A stretch of 64,000 bases of DNA from DASWVC01 sp036401335 (GCA_036401335.1 DASWVC010000033.1:3712-67711), one strand, 5' to 3'. Shown: positions 1 to 9,076, counted from the first letter of the stretch. Made by a program: numbers and translations. The notes: generated by a model from the sequence alone, not told the origin.

Positions 1-21
1 TGTGCAGCGCGTCCGTTCCGG

Positions 22-38
22 CCGTTGCTTCGCAACGG
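22..38 (-). terminator. possible hairpin after osmC
   Basis: A perfect 7-bp inverted repeat (CCGTTGC / GCAACGG, 3-nt loop) sits immediately after the osmC stop codon on the minus strand. There is no clear T-run, so it may be an RNA 3'-end structure rather than a classical intrinsic terminator. Confidence 0.3.
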
Positions 39-39
39 T

Positions 40-477
40 TCACCGTCTGGCCGGTTCGGCCAAGGCTGCCGTTTGGTAATGAAATTCGACCGGCAATTTC
101 ACGTCCGGGTGCAAACTTTGGTGGACCGGGCAGGTGAGGGCGGCTTTTTCCAGACCCGAGCGAAGGGGGTGATCCTCTGCCAAGGGCAAATGGATGCTTA
201 CCTGCAACTTGCCGATGCGTCGCACCGGCTGTTGAACCATTTCCTTCAGCACCTCAACCCGGGTACCATTAAGGTCCACCGCGTGGCGTTTTGCGAACAG
301 GCCCATCACGGTCACCATGCAGCTTCCCAACGCCGCGCCCACCAGGTCGGTCGGGGAAAAAGCAGCGCCGTTTCCGCCGTTGTCGACCGGTGCGTCGGTC
401 GTTAGTTCGTTACCCGAAGGGGCATGCCGGACCGTCGTGTGCAAGTCACCTTGGTAATGGATCTCGATTTTGACCAT
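40..477 (-). CDS. OsmC/Ohr family peroxidase-like protein
   Basis: 145-residue protein of the OsmC family, thiol-dependent cytoplasmic peroxidases that reduce organic hydroperoxides. The two family cysteines are present: Cys53 in GSCMVTV and Cys116 in LTCPVHQSL. The length is normal for the family. The start at 477 (MVKIEIHYQG) is preferred; the eight codons further upstream lie entirely inside the intergenic repeat. It is the last gene of a minus-strand series after tatD. No Shine-Dalgarno is visible: the bases before the ATG are the repeat itself. Whether it acts as OsmC or Ohr cannot be told from sequence alone. Confidence 0.9.
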   Translation of the reverse strand: MVKIEIHYQGDLHTTVRHAPSGNELTTDAPVDNGGNGAAFSPTDLVGAALGSCMVTVMGLFAKRHAVDLNGTRVEVLKEMVQQPVRRIGKLQVSIHLPLAEDHPLRSGLEKAALTCPVHQSLHPDVKLPVEFHYQTAALAEPARR

Positions 478-733
478 GAAACAATGAACAGCAGTGAACA
501 ACGATGAACAACGATGAACAGCAATTCACAGGAATAACTTAAGCATGAAAGGTGGCTTGCCCGGAGCTGAAAAAATAAACGGCACTCTCAAACACAGTCG
601 CGCCGCACTTACCGCAAGCAATGCGTCGCGAGCGCGCTCCGAGGCCGAGGCTGTATGGCTTGAATGCGTCACAACCCTAGCGCTGTCCCATTGTCTCAGA
701 GGTGACTCGGGAATTGCTGTTCATTGCTGTTCA
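478..733. repeat. intercistronic repeat with inverted short-unit arrays, copy 1
   Basis: The whole gap between the tatD stop and the osmC start is one element. Its left edge is an array of roughly 10-bp units (TGAACAGCAA, TGAACAACGA), and its right edge carries the reverse complement (TTGCTGTTCA units). The innermost left ATTCACAGG faces a right GACTCGGGAATTG, so GCAATTC pairs with GAATTGC. A block beginning TTGAATGCGTC at 660 and reaching GACTCGG at 704 is conserved in spacing and sequence with copy 2 near 4.5 kb. The right array supplies the tatD stop (CAATGA) and the left array runs to the osmC ATG. Confidence 0.75.
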
Positions 734-1576
734 TTGCTTCAGCCCAAAGAAGGAGCGGGCCGTCTTTGTGGTCTGGGCAGCGAATTCGGCCAGAGTGATC
801 CCGCGATCGCGCGCAATGGATTCAGCGGTTCGCCGGACGAAGGCGGGTTCGCAGCGTTGTCCTCGATGGGGTACCGGGGCAAGGTAGGGAGCATCCGTTT
901 CCACCATGAACTGGTTCAATGGCAGCTGGGTCGAGACCGCCCGGGCTTCGGGGGCGTTCTTAAAGGTCACTAAACCGGTGAACGACACGAGGTGGCCGAG
1001 GGCCACCAATTCTTCGGCCTGCGCCAAGTTGCCGCTGAAACAATGGAACACGCCGCGCACCGGGTGCCGCCGAAGGGTGGCCAGCGTGTCCGCCCAAGCG
1101 TCGCGCTGGTGGATGATGACGTTCTTGCCGAATTCCGCCGCGAGTTCGAGTTGCTGTTCAAACACCCGTGCCTGGGCGGCCTTCACGGCTTCATCTTTGA
1201 TTTCAAGTTCCAGGGTTGCAGCTGAGCCTGCTCCCAGGGCAGCTTGCACGACGTCCGCTCGTTGCTTGCGGCTCGGCAGGTAATGGTAATCGAAACCGGT
1301 TTCGCCGATGGCGACAACCTTTGGGTGTCGGGCCAGTTCAGCCAGTTCGTCCAGGGAGTCTGGACGGTTCGGTTCAACGTGATTCGGGTGGACCCCGACC
1401 GCCGCGAAAACGCCGGGGTGGCGTTCAGCAAGGGCAATCGCGCGACGACTGGAGTCCAGGTCGGTGCCGATCGTGATGATGGTGTGAACCTCTGCCTCCG
1501 CAGCCCTGGCCAAAACGGCCGGCAGGTCGTCGGCAAACTCCGGAAAATCCAGGTGCGCGTGGGTATCGGCGAGCAT
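731..1576 (-). CDS. TatD family metal-dependent hydrolase (DNase)
   Basis: 281-residue TIM-barrel hydrolase of the TatD family (divalent-metal 3'-5' exonucleases). Metal ligands seen: His6 and His8 (DTHAHLD), Glu92 (GETGFDY), His156 (IIHQRD), His178 (GVFHCFSG) and Asp228 (VETDAPYL). After GETGFDYHYL there is an extra stretch of about 35 residues (roughly 100-135), charged and probably helical, absent from E. coli TatD. The last codons and stop are part of the repeat array. It lies downstream of fabH on the same strand, about 60 bp away. Confidence 0.92.
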   Translation of the reverse strand: MLADTHAHLDFPEFADDLPAVLARAAEAEVHTIITIGTDLDSSRRAIALAERHPGVFAAVGVHPNHVEPNRPDSLDELAELARHPKVVAIGETGFDYHYLPSRKQRADVVQAALGAGSAATLELEIKDEAVKAAQARVFEQQLELAAEFGKNVIIHQRDAWADTLATLRRHPVRGVFHCFSGNLAQAEELVALGHLVSFTGLVTFKNAPEARAVSTQLPLNQFMVETDAPYLAPVPHRGQRCEPAFVRRTAESIARDRGITLAEFAAQTTKTARSFFGLKQ

Positions 1577-1639
1577 CGCCTACTGTTGGCCGGAAGTCAG
1601 GACGCGTCCAGCACGCCCTGCCCGATCGCAGTTGCCACC

Positions 1640-2662
1640 TCACCATTGGATGACTGAACTTGCCCAGGTAAGCCCACCCCCGAAGACGACCAGGAGAAGG
1701 TAATCCCCGATTTTGATGCGCTGAGTGCGATGGGCCTCGTCCAGGGCCATGGCAACTGCTGCGGCTGACGTGTTCCCGAACCGGTCGAGGTTCACGTAAA
1801 ACTTGTCCATCGGCAGCCGCATCCGAGCCGCGATGGCCTCGATGATTCGGATGTTGGCTTGGTGAGGAATAACGCAGGCAATGTCTTCGTACCGGAGGCC
1901 CGCATCCTCCAACGCACGATTGGCGGCCGTGAACATGGAGTTGACGGCTTGTTTGTAGACTTCCTTGCCGGTCATTTTGATGGTGTTCAACCGGTCGTTC
2001 ACGTTGTCGGCCGTAATCGGGCAGCGGCTTCCGCCGCCTGGCATGATGAGGATGTCAGCGAAAGTGCCGTCGCTGCCCATGTACGTGGAAATCACGCCGT
2101 GGGAGTCGGGACGGTTGCGCAACACCGCCGCGCCGGCCCCATCACCGAACAGGACGCACGTGTTGCGGTCCGTCCAGTCCGTGATTGCGCTCAGTTTATC
2201 GGCGCCGATGATCAGCACGGTGTTGTACACGTGCGTGGAGATGAACTGTTGCGCAATTTCCAAGGCATACAGAAAGCCGGCACAAGCGGCGGACACGTCG
2301 AAACAAGCCGCATTTACCGCGCCCAATTTTTTCTGCACCCAGCAGGCGGTGGCCGGAAAAGCGGTATCCGGAGTCACCGTCGCAACAATCAAAAGGTCAA
2401 TTTCACTGGCCGTCACTTGGGCTTGCTGCATCGCCGCCAAAGCTGCCTCGGCCGCCATGTCGCTCGTACTCTCGTGGACACCGGCGATGCGGCGCTCCCG
2501 GATGCCGGTGCGGGCACGAATCCATTCATCGGACGTGTCCACCAGCCGCTCAAGCTCCTGGTTGGTGAGCACCCGTTCGGGCGCATAGCTGCCGGTGCCA
2601 ATGACTGAGACGGTGCGACGAGGCTTACTGGACCGGCGTGGTGGCCGTGTTGAACTTCTCAT
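1640..2662 (-). CDS. fabH: beta-ketoacyl-ACP synthase III
   Basis: 340-residue FabH, which starts fatty-acid synthesis by condensing acetyl-CoA with malonyl-ACP. The catalytic triad is visible: Cys127 in SAACAGF, His267 in VIPHQAN and Asn297 in RFGNTSA. The C-terminal GDYLLLVVFGGGLTWAS strand is typical. A longer frame reaches 2767, but the start at 2662 gives the usual N-terminus with a basic leader of about 17 residues. It overlaps the 3' end of plsX by 38 bp, so the two are probably translationally coupled, as in many plsX-fabH operons. Confidence 0.95.
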   Translation of the reverse strand: MRSSTRPPRRSSKPRRTVSVIGTGSYAPERVLTNQELERLVDTSDEWIRARTGIRERRIAGVHESTSDMAAEAALAAMQQAQVTASEIDLLIVATVTPDTAFPATACWVQKKLGAVNAACFDVSAACAGFLYALEIAQQFISTHVYNTVLIIGADKLSAITDWTDRNTCVLFGDGAGAAVLRNRPDSHGVISTYMGSDGTFADILIMPGGGSRCPITADNVNDRLNTIKMTGKEVYKQAVNSMFTAANRALEDAGLRYEDIACVIPHQANIRIIEAIAARMRLPMDKFYVNLDRFGNTSAAAVAMALDEAHRTQRIKIGDYLLLVVFGGGLTWASSVIQW

Positions 2663-3656
2663 TACAAAATTGCACCTTGCGGATAATATGAGGATTGATC
2701 TCGTGCTTGATTGATTCGCAAGCCGCGCGGATCGCATTCTTGATCGCGAGCGGAGAACTTGCGCCATGCGCGATGATGCAGATGCCGTTTACCCCCAGCA
2801 AAGGCATCCCTCCGTACTCTTCATAATTCGTTTTTTTGCGAATGGTACGGAACGCTCCTTCCGCAAGTTTGGCCCCGAGCATTCGAACCGGGGTTCGAAC
2901 AAGTTCATGCTTTAACCAGGTGAAGATGGCATGGGCGATGGCTTCTGAGGTCTTCAGAACGACGTTGCCCGTGAACCCGTCGCACACGACCACTTCCGCC
3001 GGGTGTTCAAACAGGTCATGGCCTTCAATGTTGCCTCGGAAATTTAACCCGCTGCCCTTAAGCAATTTGAATGCTTCCTTGGTAACGTCATTTCCTTTCA
3101 TGTCCTCTTCCCCGATCGACATCAACGCCACCGACGGGTTCTTGTAACCGAGCACGAATTCGGAGAAGACAGCGCCCATGATGGCGAATTGCAAAAGGTT
3201 TTCTGCGGTAGAATCAGGATTCGCGCCCGCGTCGATCAGTACGAATACCTTGGTCTCCGTGGGCAACAAAACCGCGACGGCAGGCCGTTCGATGCCTTTC
3301 AGCGATCGCAGTTTTAAAACCGAAGCGGCCACAGCTGCGCCGGTGTGACCGGCCGACACCACGGCCTGCGCGGCGTTATTCTTAACCAGGTCAACCGCGC
3401 GGGAGATGGACGCATCCCGCTTTTGCCGGATCGCTTTAGCCGCTGACTCCCGCATGTTGACCACCTCTGACGCGTGGAAAATTTCGAGCCGGCTGTCTTG
3501 AAACTGGAGGCGTTTCAATTCGGTCCCCACCGTGATCGCGTCGCCCACCAAAAACAATTTTTCCAGGTAGCTGTATTCTTTAAGAGCCAGTACCGCTCCC
3601 TCGACAGTGTTGCGGGGCGCGAAATCCCCGCCCATGGCGTCCAAAGCTATCCTCAT
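2625..3656 (-). CDS. plsX: phosphate acyltransferase PlsX
   Basis: 343-residue PlsX, which converts acyl-ACP to acyl-phosphate for PlsY in phospholipid synthesis. The family N-terminus MRIALDAMGGDFAP is intact, and SAGHTGAAVAAS, IDAGANPDS and CDGFTGNVVLKTSE follow at the expected places. It sits between rpmF (198 bp upstream) and fabH (overlapping), the classic lipid-synthesis order. The 3657-3853 gap upstream shows no gene; it may carry an operon-internal promoter. Confidence 0.95.
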   Translation of the reverse strand: MRIALDAMGGDFAPRNTVEGAVLALKEYSYLEKLFLVGDAITVGTELKRLQFQDSRLEIFHASEVVNMRESAAKAIRQKRDASISRAVDLVKNNAAQAVVSAGHTGAAVAASVLKLRSLKGIERPAVAVLLPTETKVFVLIDAGANPDSTAENLLQFAIMGAVFSEFVLGYKNPSVALMSIGEEDMKGNDVTKEAFKLLKGSGLNFRGNIEGHDLFEHPAEVVVCDGFTGNVVLKTSEAIAHAIFTWLKHELVRTPVRMLGAKLAEGAFRTIRKKTNYEEYGGMPLLGVNGICIIAHGASSPLAIKNAIRAACESIKHEINPHIIRKVQFCNEKFNTATTPVQ

Positions 3657-3853
3657 AATCCGTGACTCACCGCGGAAGACCTGACGAGCCCGTAAGCCCG
3701 GTGATTAGCCCAGGAGCCTGGTCCAAGCAACAGGAAATATCCCGGGCTCCACAGGATGGGGGACCCGCTCACCACCCACCGGTTTACGGCTGGACGGCAC
3801 TCGCTTTGGATGAAATCGCCCGCGAAGGCGCGCAGTCCCCTCGGGTGATCAGG

Positions 3854-4036
3854 TCAGGCAACGTCGACCGTCAAAACCTGACGGCCGTGGTAATAACCAC
3901 AGGAAGGACAGGCTGTGTGACCGCGCACCCGGCTGCCGCACTGGGCGCACTTGGTTAGTTGCGGCGCGTGCCAGCGATTTGCGGCTTTGCGTGTGCGCAG
4001 CCGCATCTTCGACGTCTTTCTCTTCGGAACACCCAT
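3854..4036 (-). CDS. rpmF: 50S ribosomal protein L32
   Basis: 60-residue L32 with the invariant start [10 protein letters not shown] and a zinc-ribbon of four cysteines (Cys30, Cys33, Cys43, Cys46), so this is the zinc-binding C+ form. It begins 1 bp after the stop of the DUF177 gene, so the two are surely cotranscribed. DUF177-rpmF-plsX-fabH is a conserved bacterial gene order linking ribosome and lipid synthesis. Confidence 0.97.
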   Translation of the reverse strand: MGVPKRKTSKMRLRTRKAANRWHAPQLTKCAQCGSRVRGHTACPSCGYYHGRQVLTVDVA

Positions 4037-4037
4037 C

Positions 4038-4499
4038 TCAGTTTTTCTTTCTTTTCAAGTCTAAATCGGCGAGAGCGTCCCAGGCGCTAGGCACCTGCGC
4101 GGGTTCCTCGGTCCTCAACCCGTCGGTCCGGGGACCTGGACAAATCGTTTTTCCATCCCAGTCACACCGGGGATGCGCTGGAAGAACGAGGAGGATATCC
4201 TCACGCACGTATGGCGTCAAGTCGACTACTTCGGGCCCCGTCACATCAATCTGGGCCGCGAAATCCGGCACCACCAAGTCGTGCCGAAACCGGCGAAGGC
4301 AACTGACGCACTCCATTTCAAGCGTCACCGACAGCCTGCCCGTGGCAAAGAGGGAGCTTCCCGATACGCCGACCTCAACATCGTAGGCAACGTTGTCCAG
4401 CGGACGAATGCTCGGGTCATCAAGGTCAAGCATGCCTGGTTCTTCGTACCCGACAAGGTGAAGGCCGGTCGGCGGAATCTGCAGTAAATGAACCTTCAT
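4038..4499 (-). CDS. DUF177 (YceD-type) protein
   Basis: 153-residue member of DUF177, the family always found just before rpmF; plant and bacterial members are linked to 23S rRNA accumulation. Two cysteine pairs that could bind metal are seen, [10 protein letters not shown] in the middle and CDWDGKTIC near the end. The C-terminus is lysine-rich (LDLKRKKN). The start codon abuts the second copy of the intergenic repeat and has no Shine-Dalgarno; its upstream bases are identical to those before osmC. Confidence 0.9.
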   Translation of the reverse strand: MKVHLLQIPPTGLHLVGYEEPGMLDLDDPSIRPLDNVAYDVEVGVSGSSLFATGRLSVTLEMECVSCLRRFRHDLVVPDFAAQIDVTGPEVVDLTPYVREDILLVLPAHPRCDWDGKTICPGPRTDGLRTEEPAQVPSAWDALADLDLKRKKN

Positions 4500-4654
4500 G
4501 AAACAATGAACAGCAATGAACTGCCGTGAACAACGATGAACATCAATTCACAGGGATGCCTTTGGGGGATAAGGCGGCGGATTCAATGATTTGAATGCGT
4601 CCTAATCTTGGTGGCATCCCATCGTCGTAGAGCTGACTCGGGGATTGACGTTCA
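4500..4654. repeat. intercistronic repeat with inverted short-unit arrays, copy 2
   Basis: This element fills the gap between the coaD stop and the DUF177 start exactly. The left array (CAATGAACAGCAATGAAC and degenerate units, then ATTCACAGGG) and right array (TTCATTGCTG repeated, reaching into coaD to about 4678) are mutual reverse complements. The TTGAATGCGTC block at 4591 lies 44 bp before GACTCGG at 4635, the same spacing as in copy 1. The unconserved middle is about 100 bp shorter than in copy 1. The right array encodes the last coaD codons and its stop. Confidence 0.75.
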
Positions 4655-5164
4655 TTGCTGTTCATTGCTGTTCATCGTCTTGGCGTCGAACTTGCTTTTG
4701 AGTGCGGCCACCACCGAGGGCGGCACGAATGGATTCACGGCGCCCCCGAGCCGGGCGATCTCCTTTACGATGCGTGAGCTGAGGTAGGTGTAATCTTCCC
4801 GCGGCATGAGGAACACGGTCTCGATGCCGGGTTCCATCTTGCGGTTCATCAAGGCCATCTGGAATTCGAATTCGAAGTCGGACACGGCCCGCAAGCCCCG
4901 GACAATGGCCGTAGCGCCGCGCTTCCGCGCAAACCCGACCAGCAGTCCTTCCAGCAGCACGACCTCCACGTTCGGCAAATTGCGGCAACCTTCTTCGATC
5001 AAGCCGATACGCTCTGAAAACGAAAAGAGGCCGGAGATTTGTTTTTGATCGTTTGCGGCAACCGCCACGATCAGGCTGTCAAACAACCTGCTGGCACGTT
5101 CGATGACGTCAAGATGACCGTTGGTGACCGGGTCAAAGCTTCCGGGGTAGATCGCTCGGCGCAT
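4652..5164 (-). CDS. coaD: phosphopantetheine adenylyltransferase
   Basis: 170-residue CoaD, the fourth step of coenzyme A synthesis (4'-phosphopantetheine plus ATP to dephospho-CoA). The nucleotidyltransferase motif YPGSFDPVTNGHLD is at the N-terminus; RGLRAVSDFEFEFQMALMNR and the YLSSRIVKEIA motif (ISSTxVR equivalent) follow. The start at 5164 is clear because the family begins MRRAIYPGSFDP; the open frame runs further upstream without similarity. The last residues MNSNEQQ are encoded by the repeat array and look like an acquired tail. Confidence 0.95.
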   Translation of the reverse strand: MRRAIYPGSFDPVTNGHLDVIERASRLFDSLIVAVAANDQKQISGLFSFSERIGLIEEGCRNLPNVEVVLLEGLLVGFARKRGATAIVRGLRAVSDFEFEFQMALMNRKMEPGIETVFLMPREDYTYLSSRIVKEIARLGGAVNPFVPPSVVAALKSKFDAKTMNSNEQQ

Positions 5165-5189
5165 GGGGTTACGGGGGAGACTTGCGCTT

Positions 5190-5753
5190 TCAGCGACGGG
5201 CTTGGCCAAACAGTGCCGGCAAAGGCAGGAACAGGTCGGGGAACGCCACCGGAGCGAGCACGTCGTGAGCCGGAACTTCGCGGCAGACGGTGTAGGCGGC
5301 CGCGTCCGGGTCGGCCTGTTGGTGCACGAGGACCAAGTCGCGCGTGAGGTCGAAGATCCAATATTCGGCGATCCCATTCCGGGCGTAAGCCCCCCTTTTT
5401 ACCGTGCGATCGTACCGCAGTGAGCTGTCGGCGACTTCAATGGCCAAAAAGATGTCGTCTGCGAACGCGTAGCGCTCCTCCGCAAGAACGCGGCGGTGAA
5501 CCAGGGCCAAGTCCGGCTGCGGCATGGAATGCGCATCCAAACGGAACGGGTTTTGCGGCGAAACAAAGAAGCGGTCGCCGGCATTCTTGGCCAGAAGTTC
5601 GGTGAGACGATTTACCACGTTGGCGTGCCGCGATCCGATCGGCGATTGAACGATCAAATCACCGTCCAGCAGCTCGATGTGGTCCTCATTGGTAAGTATG
5701 CCGGCATGAAAAAGCTTTTCATACCGTTCCACGTCAAAGCGGTAAGTAGTCAT
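5190..5753 (-). CDS. Uma2 family (DUF820) putative endonuclease
   Basis: 187-residue protein of the Uma2 family, which has a restriction-endonuclease-like PD-(D/E)xK fold. The candidate catalytic set is Asp81 (QPDLALV), Glu106 (FLAIEVADSS) and Lys119 (YDRTVKR), followed by the typical GIAEYWIFDL strand. The start at 5753 (MTTYRFDVERYEKL) matches the family N-terminus. It lies between guaA and coaD on the same strand with short gaps. The biological role of this family is unknown; such genes are often present in many copies in cyanobacteria and verrucomicrobia. Confidence 0.85.
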   Translation of the reverse strand: MTTYRFDVERYEKLFHAGILTNEDHIELLDGDLIVQSPIGSRHANVVNRLTELLAKNAGDRFFVSPQNPFRLDAHSMPQPDLALVHRRVLAEERYAFADDIFLAIEVADSSLRYDRTVKRGAYARNGIAEYWIFDLTRDLVLVHQQADPDAAAYTVCREVPAHDVLAPVAFPDLFLPLPALFGQARR

Positions 5754-5832
5754 AGCTTTAGACCTTCCAATTCTGGGCCTGAACCCGTAGGGTGAGGTCG
5801 TCGCGCGCCCCCGGTCGGGTCCATGCAAGGAA

Positions 5833-7413
5833 TCATTCCCACTCGATCGTGCTTGGCGGTTTGCTGGAAACATCGTAGCAGACCCGGTTTACCCCTTTGA
5901 CTTCGTTGATTACCCGAGCCGAAATCCGCGCCAGGATTTCATACGGAAGGCGCACCCAGTCGGCGGTCATGCCATCCTGGCTTTCGACGATGCGCACGGC
6001 CACGGTGTCTTCATACGTGCGTTGATCGCCCATGACGCCTACCGATCTTATGGGCAACAGCACCGCAAACGATTGCCAGACCTTGTAATACCAATCGGCG
6101 GCCTTCATCTCGTTTACCACGATCTCGTCTGCCTGGCGCAGGACCCGCAGGCGTTCCGGGGTGATCTCGCCCAGGATGCGCACCCCGAGTCCTGGACCCG
6201 GGAACGGCTGCCGAAAAACGATTTCCTTTGGCAGTTCCAGCTCAAGCCCGACCTGACGCACTTCATCCTTGAACAGCTGCCGCAACGGTTCCAGCAGCTC
6301 GAGGTCCATTTTTTCAGGAAGGCCGCCTACGTTGTGGTGGCTTTTGATCAAGGCAGCCGGGTTTCCGCCGATTGCCACGCTCTCAATGACGTCAGGGTAA
6401 AGCGTGCCTTGCGCCAGGTAATGGTAGCGTCCTTCACCCGTGTCCGAAGCTTTCAACTCCCGGGTGGCCTCCTCGAACACACGGATGAACTCTTCCCCGA
6501 TGATCTTGCGCTTTCGTTCCGGATCGACGATGCCCTGCAAACGGTTGAGGAACCGGCTCGACGCATCCACGTAGCGCAACTTAATGTGGAAGTTCTCGCC
6601 AAAGATCTTTTGCACGGTTTCCGCTTCGCGCGTCCGCAGAAGTCCGTTGTTGACGAAGACGCAGGTCAGACGGTCGCCCAACGCCCGGTGCAGCAACGCG
6701 GCCGCCACCGACGAGTCAACACCGCCGGAAAGACCGAGCACCACTTTGTCCGGGCCAACCCGGGCGTTGATCTCGCGACAGGTCTGCTCAATGAACGAGC
6801 CCATGGTCCAATCGCCCGCGCAGCCGCAGACCTTGTACAAAAAGTTTTCCAGGATCTCTTTGCCAAGCGGCGTGTGCGCCACTTCCGGATGAAACTGCAA
6901 CCCGTACAACTTACGCTTCCGATCTTCGATGGCGGCAAAAGGGGAATTTTCTGTGACGCCGATCGACCGAAAGCCTGGCGGAAGGCCGGTGACTTTGTCG
7001 CCGTGGCTGTTCCAGACCTGGAATTGTTCAGGCAAGGCCTCGAAAAGAGGGCTGGCGCCGGCGGTCGTAAGGTAGCCCGGACCGTATTCGCGGCGGTCGG
7101 AATACTCCACCCGGCCGTCCAAAAAGTGCGCCATTAACTGAACGCCGTAGCAAATTCCGAGGACCGGAACCTCCATTTCGAAAATCGCCGGGTCAGGGAG
7201 GGGTGCGTGGGCTGAGAACACGCTGGCGGGCCCTCCCGAGAGGATGATCCCCTGCGCACCGGTGCGGCGAATGGTTTCCGGGGCACAATCAAAAGGGAGG
7301 ATTTCGGAGTAAACGCGGCACTCACGAATCCGTCGTGCAATGACCTGGGTGTACTGGGATCCGAAATCTAGGATCACCACCTTGGAAACGGAAAGCATTT
7401 CGCCGTTGCTCAT
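5833..7413 (-). CDS. guaA: GMP synthase (glutamine-hydrolysing)
   Basis: 526-residue GuaA, which aminates XMP to GMP using glutamine and ATP. The N-terminal class I amidotransferase domain (about 11-200) has Cys88 (GICYGVQ), His175 and Glu177 (LQFHPEV). The ATP pyrophosphatase domain starts at about 210 with the PP-loop [10 protein letters not shown], then [13 protein letters not shown] and [11 protein letters not shown]. The C-terminus [13 protein letters not shown] is canonical. The start at 7413 ([13 protein letters not shown]) is preferred; another at 7398 is possible. It is divergent from aat. Confidence 0.97.
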   Translation of the reverse strand: MSNGEMLSVSKVVILDFGSQYTQVIARRIRECRVYSEILPFDCAPETIRRTGAQGIILSGGPASVFSAHAPLPDPAIFEMEVPVLGICYGVQLMAHFLDGRVEYSDRREYGPGYLTTAGASPLFEALPEQFQVWNSHGDKVTGLPPGFRSIGVTENSPFAAIEDRKRKLYGLQFHPEVAHTPLGKEILENFLYKVCGCAGDWTMGSFIEQTCREINARVGPDKVVLGLSGGVDSSVAAALLHRALGDRLTCVFVNNGLLRTREAETVQKIFGENFHIKLRYVDASSRFLNRLQGIVDPERKRKIIGEEFIRVFEEATRELKASDTGEGRYHYLAQGTLYPDVIESVAIGGNPAALIKSHHNVGGLPEKMDLELLEPLRQLFKDEVRQVGLELELPKEIVFRQPFPGPGLGVRILGEITPERLRVLRQADEIVVNEMKAADWYYKVWQSFAVLLPIRSVGVMGDQRTYEDTVAVRIVESQDGMTADWVRLPYEILARISARVINEVKGVNRVCYDVSSKPPSTIEWE

Positions 7414-7572
7414 CGGGAAAGCCGAGTATGCCACCGAAGCTCCACGAGAGCAAAGAAGGTGTCGCCGTGAACCCAATGCCACGAATCGAAGAACCGAAGA
7501 AAGCCACGGATGGTTCAGGAGCCACGAATACAATTGATACAATTTCTCCCCGCCCCGGAGCCGCTGGTGCGG

Positions 7573-7578
7573 TATACT
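7573..7578 (+). promoter_or_regulatory. possible -10 element (TATACT) of aat
   Basis: TATACT lies 10 bp before the GTG of aat. If used, the transcript would be almost leaderless. No good -35 box is seen at the right distance, so this is a weak call in a GC-rich background. Confidence 0.22.
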
Positions 7579-7588
7579 CGCCGGCAGC

Positions 7589-8182
7589 GTGCGAGCAAAA
7601 ACCTACCGCCGGATTATCCCGGCAACACTGCTGCTTGAAGCGTATGGCAACGGCATTTTCCCCATGGCAGGCGACGGGGGCGAGATTGGCTGGTTTTCGC
7701 CAGACCCGCGCGGCATCCTGCCTTTGGAGACCTTCCATGTGCCGCATGGATTGAAGCGAACCCTTCGGAAAGGGATCTTTGAGGTGCGGATCGATCACGC
7801 TTTTGAAAGCGTGATGCGGGCTTGTGCCGAACGAAGCGAGACTTGGATCAGCGAAGAAATAATCGCCAGTTACTTGAACCTGCACCAACTGGGGTATGCG
7901 CATTCGGTTGAAGCCTGGCGGGAGGGTCAGCTTGCCGGTGGCCTGTACGGAGTTGCCCTGGATGGAGCCTTTTTTGGAGAATCCATGTTTCACCGCGAAA
8001 CGGATGCGTCGAAGGTTGCCTTGGTCGCGCTGGTTGAACGATTACGGGAGCGTCGGTATCAGCTCCTGGACACCCAGTACGTCACGCCGCACCTGCAAAC
8101 CTTTGGCGCCGTGGAAATCCCCCGGGTCAACTACCTGCGGATGTTACGACACGCGCTGGCGCTGAATTGCAGGTTCGTCTAG
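7589..8182 (+). CDS. aat: leucyl/phenylalanyl-tRNA-protein transferase
   Basis: 197-residue Aat, which adds Leu or Phe to N-terminal Arg/Lys of proteins to mark them for ClpAP (N-degron pathway). Family blocks seen: [48 protein letters not shown] and [11 protein letters not shown]. It uses a GTG start. Full length for the shorter Aat type. The downstream ABC ATPase starts 14 bp after its stop, so the two may be cotranscribed. Confidence 0.95.
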   Translation: MRAKTYRRIIPATLLLEAYGNGIFPMAGDGGEIGWFSPDPRGILPLETFHVPHGLKRTLRKGIFEVRIDHAFESVMRACAERSETWISEEIIASYLNLHQLGYAHSVEAWREGQLAGGLYGVALDGAFFGESMFHRETDASKVALVALVERLRERRYQLLDTQYVTPHLQTFGAVEIPRVNYLRMLRHALALNCRFV

Positions 8183-8196
8183 GGCGTGCTTCGACT

Positions 8197-9000
8197 ATGG
8201 CCATTATTTCCGTTCACGGGTTGGGCGTAAAACGAGGCGGCACCCCAATTTTGGAGGACCTGAGCTGGGCGGTCGAAGACGGGGAACACTGGACGGTGCT
8301 TGGCGCGAATGGTTCCGGCAAGACGAGCCTGCTGAGTTGCCTCACCGGCTACCTGACGCCCTCGCAGGGCGAGGTGACCGTGCTCGACCGTCGGTACGGG
8401 CACTCGGACTGGCGCGAACTGCGCAAGGAAGTCGGGTTGGTCAGTTCCAGCATCCGTCAACTCATCACCGACGAGCAAACTGCCTTGGAGGTGACGGCGA
8501 GCGGCCGGAATGCCGAGCTGAACCTCTGGCATGCGCCCCGAGGCGAGCTGCGGCAATCGGCTTTGGAGTCGTTGCGGCAGGTGGAGCTGGAAAACCTGGC
8601 CGATCGCCCTTGGGGTCACCTCTCCCAAGGCGAAAGGCAGCGCACACTGATCGGCCGGGCATTGATGGCGCGGTTTCGGATTCTGATTCTGGACGAGCCG
8701 TGTGCCGGGCTCGATCCGGTCGCCCGGGAGAGGTTTTTGGCGTTCATCGAAAGGCTTGGCCAGACTCCGCTAACCCCGAACCTGATCATGGTCACCCACC
8801 ATGTAGAAGAGATCCTGCCGTGTTTCTCGCGCGCTCTGGTTCTGCGGGCTGGACGCGTTCTGGCCCTAGGCGACGTGCGGCGGGTCATCACGTCGACTGT
8901 CCTGTCGGAGGCCTTTGCGGCCCGGGTAAAAGTGCTCCGGCGGCGGGGACGGTTTGCCCTTGAGATTACCTCTGGTGACGGCGCCCAGCTCGCTGCCTGA
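8197..9000 (+). CDS. ABC transporter ATP-binding protein
   Basis: 267-residue single ATPase domain. Walker A GANGSGKTS (36-44), signature LSQGE (142-146), Walker B ILILDEP (162-168) and the switch histidine in MVTHHVEEI are all intact. It resembles the ModF/YlmA type of stand-alone ATPases (HWTVLGANGSGKTSLL, then a long C-terminal basic tail). No permease or binding protein is next to it, so the substrate is unknown. It could serve a distant permease or act outside transport. Confidence 0.88.
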   Translation: MAIISVHGLGVKRGGTPILEDLSWAVEDGEHWTVLGANGSGKTSLLSCLTGYLTPSQGEVTVLDRRYGHSDWRELRKEVGLVSSSIRQLITDEQTALEVTASGRNAELNLWHAPRGELRQSALESLRQVELENLADRPWGHLSQGERQRTLIGRALMARFRILILDEPCAGLDPVARERFLAFIERLGQTPLTPNLIMVTHHVEEILPCFSRALVLRAGRVLALGDVRRVITSTVLSEAFAARVKVLRRRGRFALEITSGDGAQLAA

Positions 9001-9076
9001 GGGGCCGCAGCGGGGGGTGAGTGGAAGGATGACGGATTCGCCAACCCGGACGTTTGGAGGTAAGGAACTCTCCTCT

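Noticed and set aside
478..535. CRISPR-like short repeat array
   Set aside because: Units are only about 10 bp, degenerate and contiguous; no spacers and no cas genes.
3657..3853. tRNA or riboswitch between rpmF and plsX
   Set aside because: No cloverleaf or known aptamer core could be drawn by eye in this stretch.
6022..7137. 371-codon open frame on the plus strand
   Set aside because: Lies fully antisense to guaA, which has all catalytic motifs; the translation has no recognisable features.
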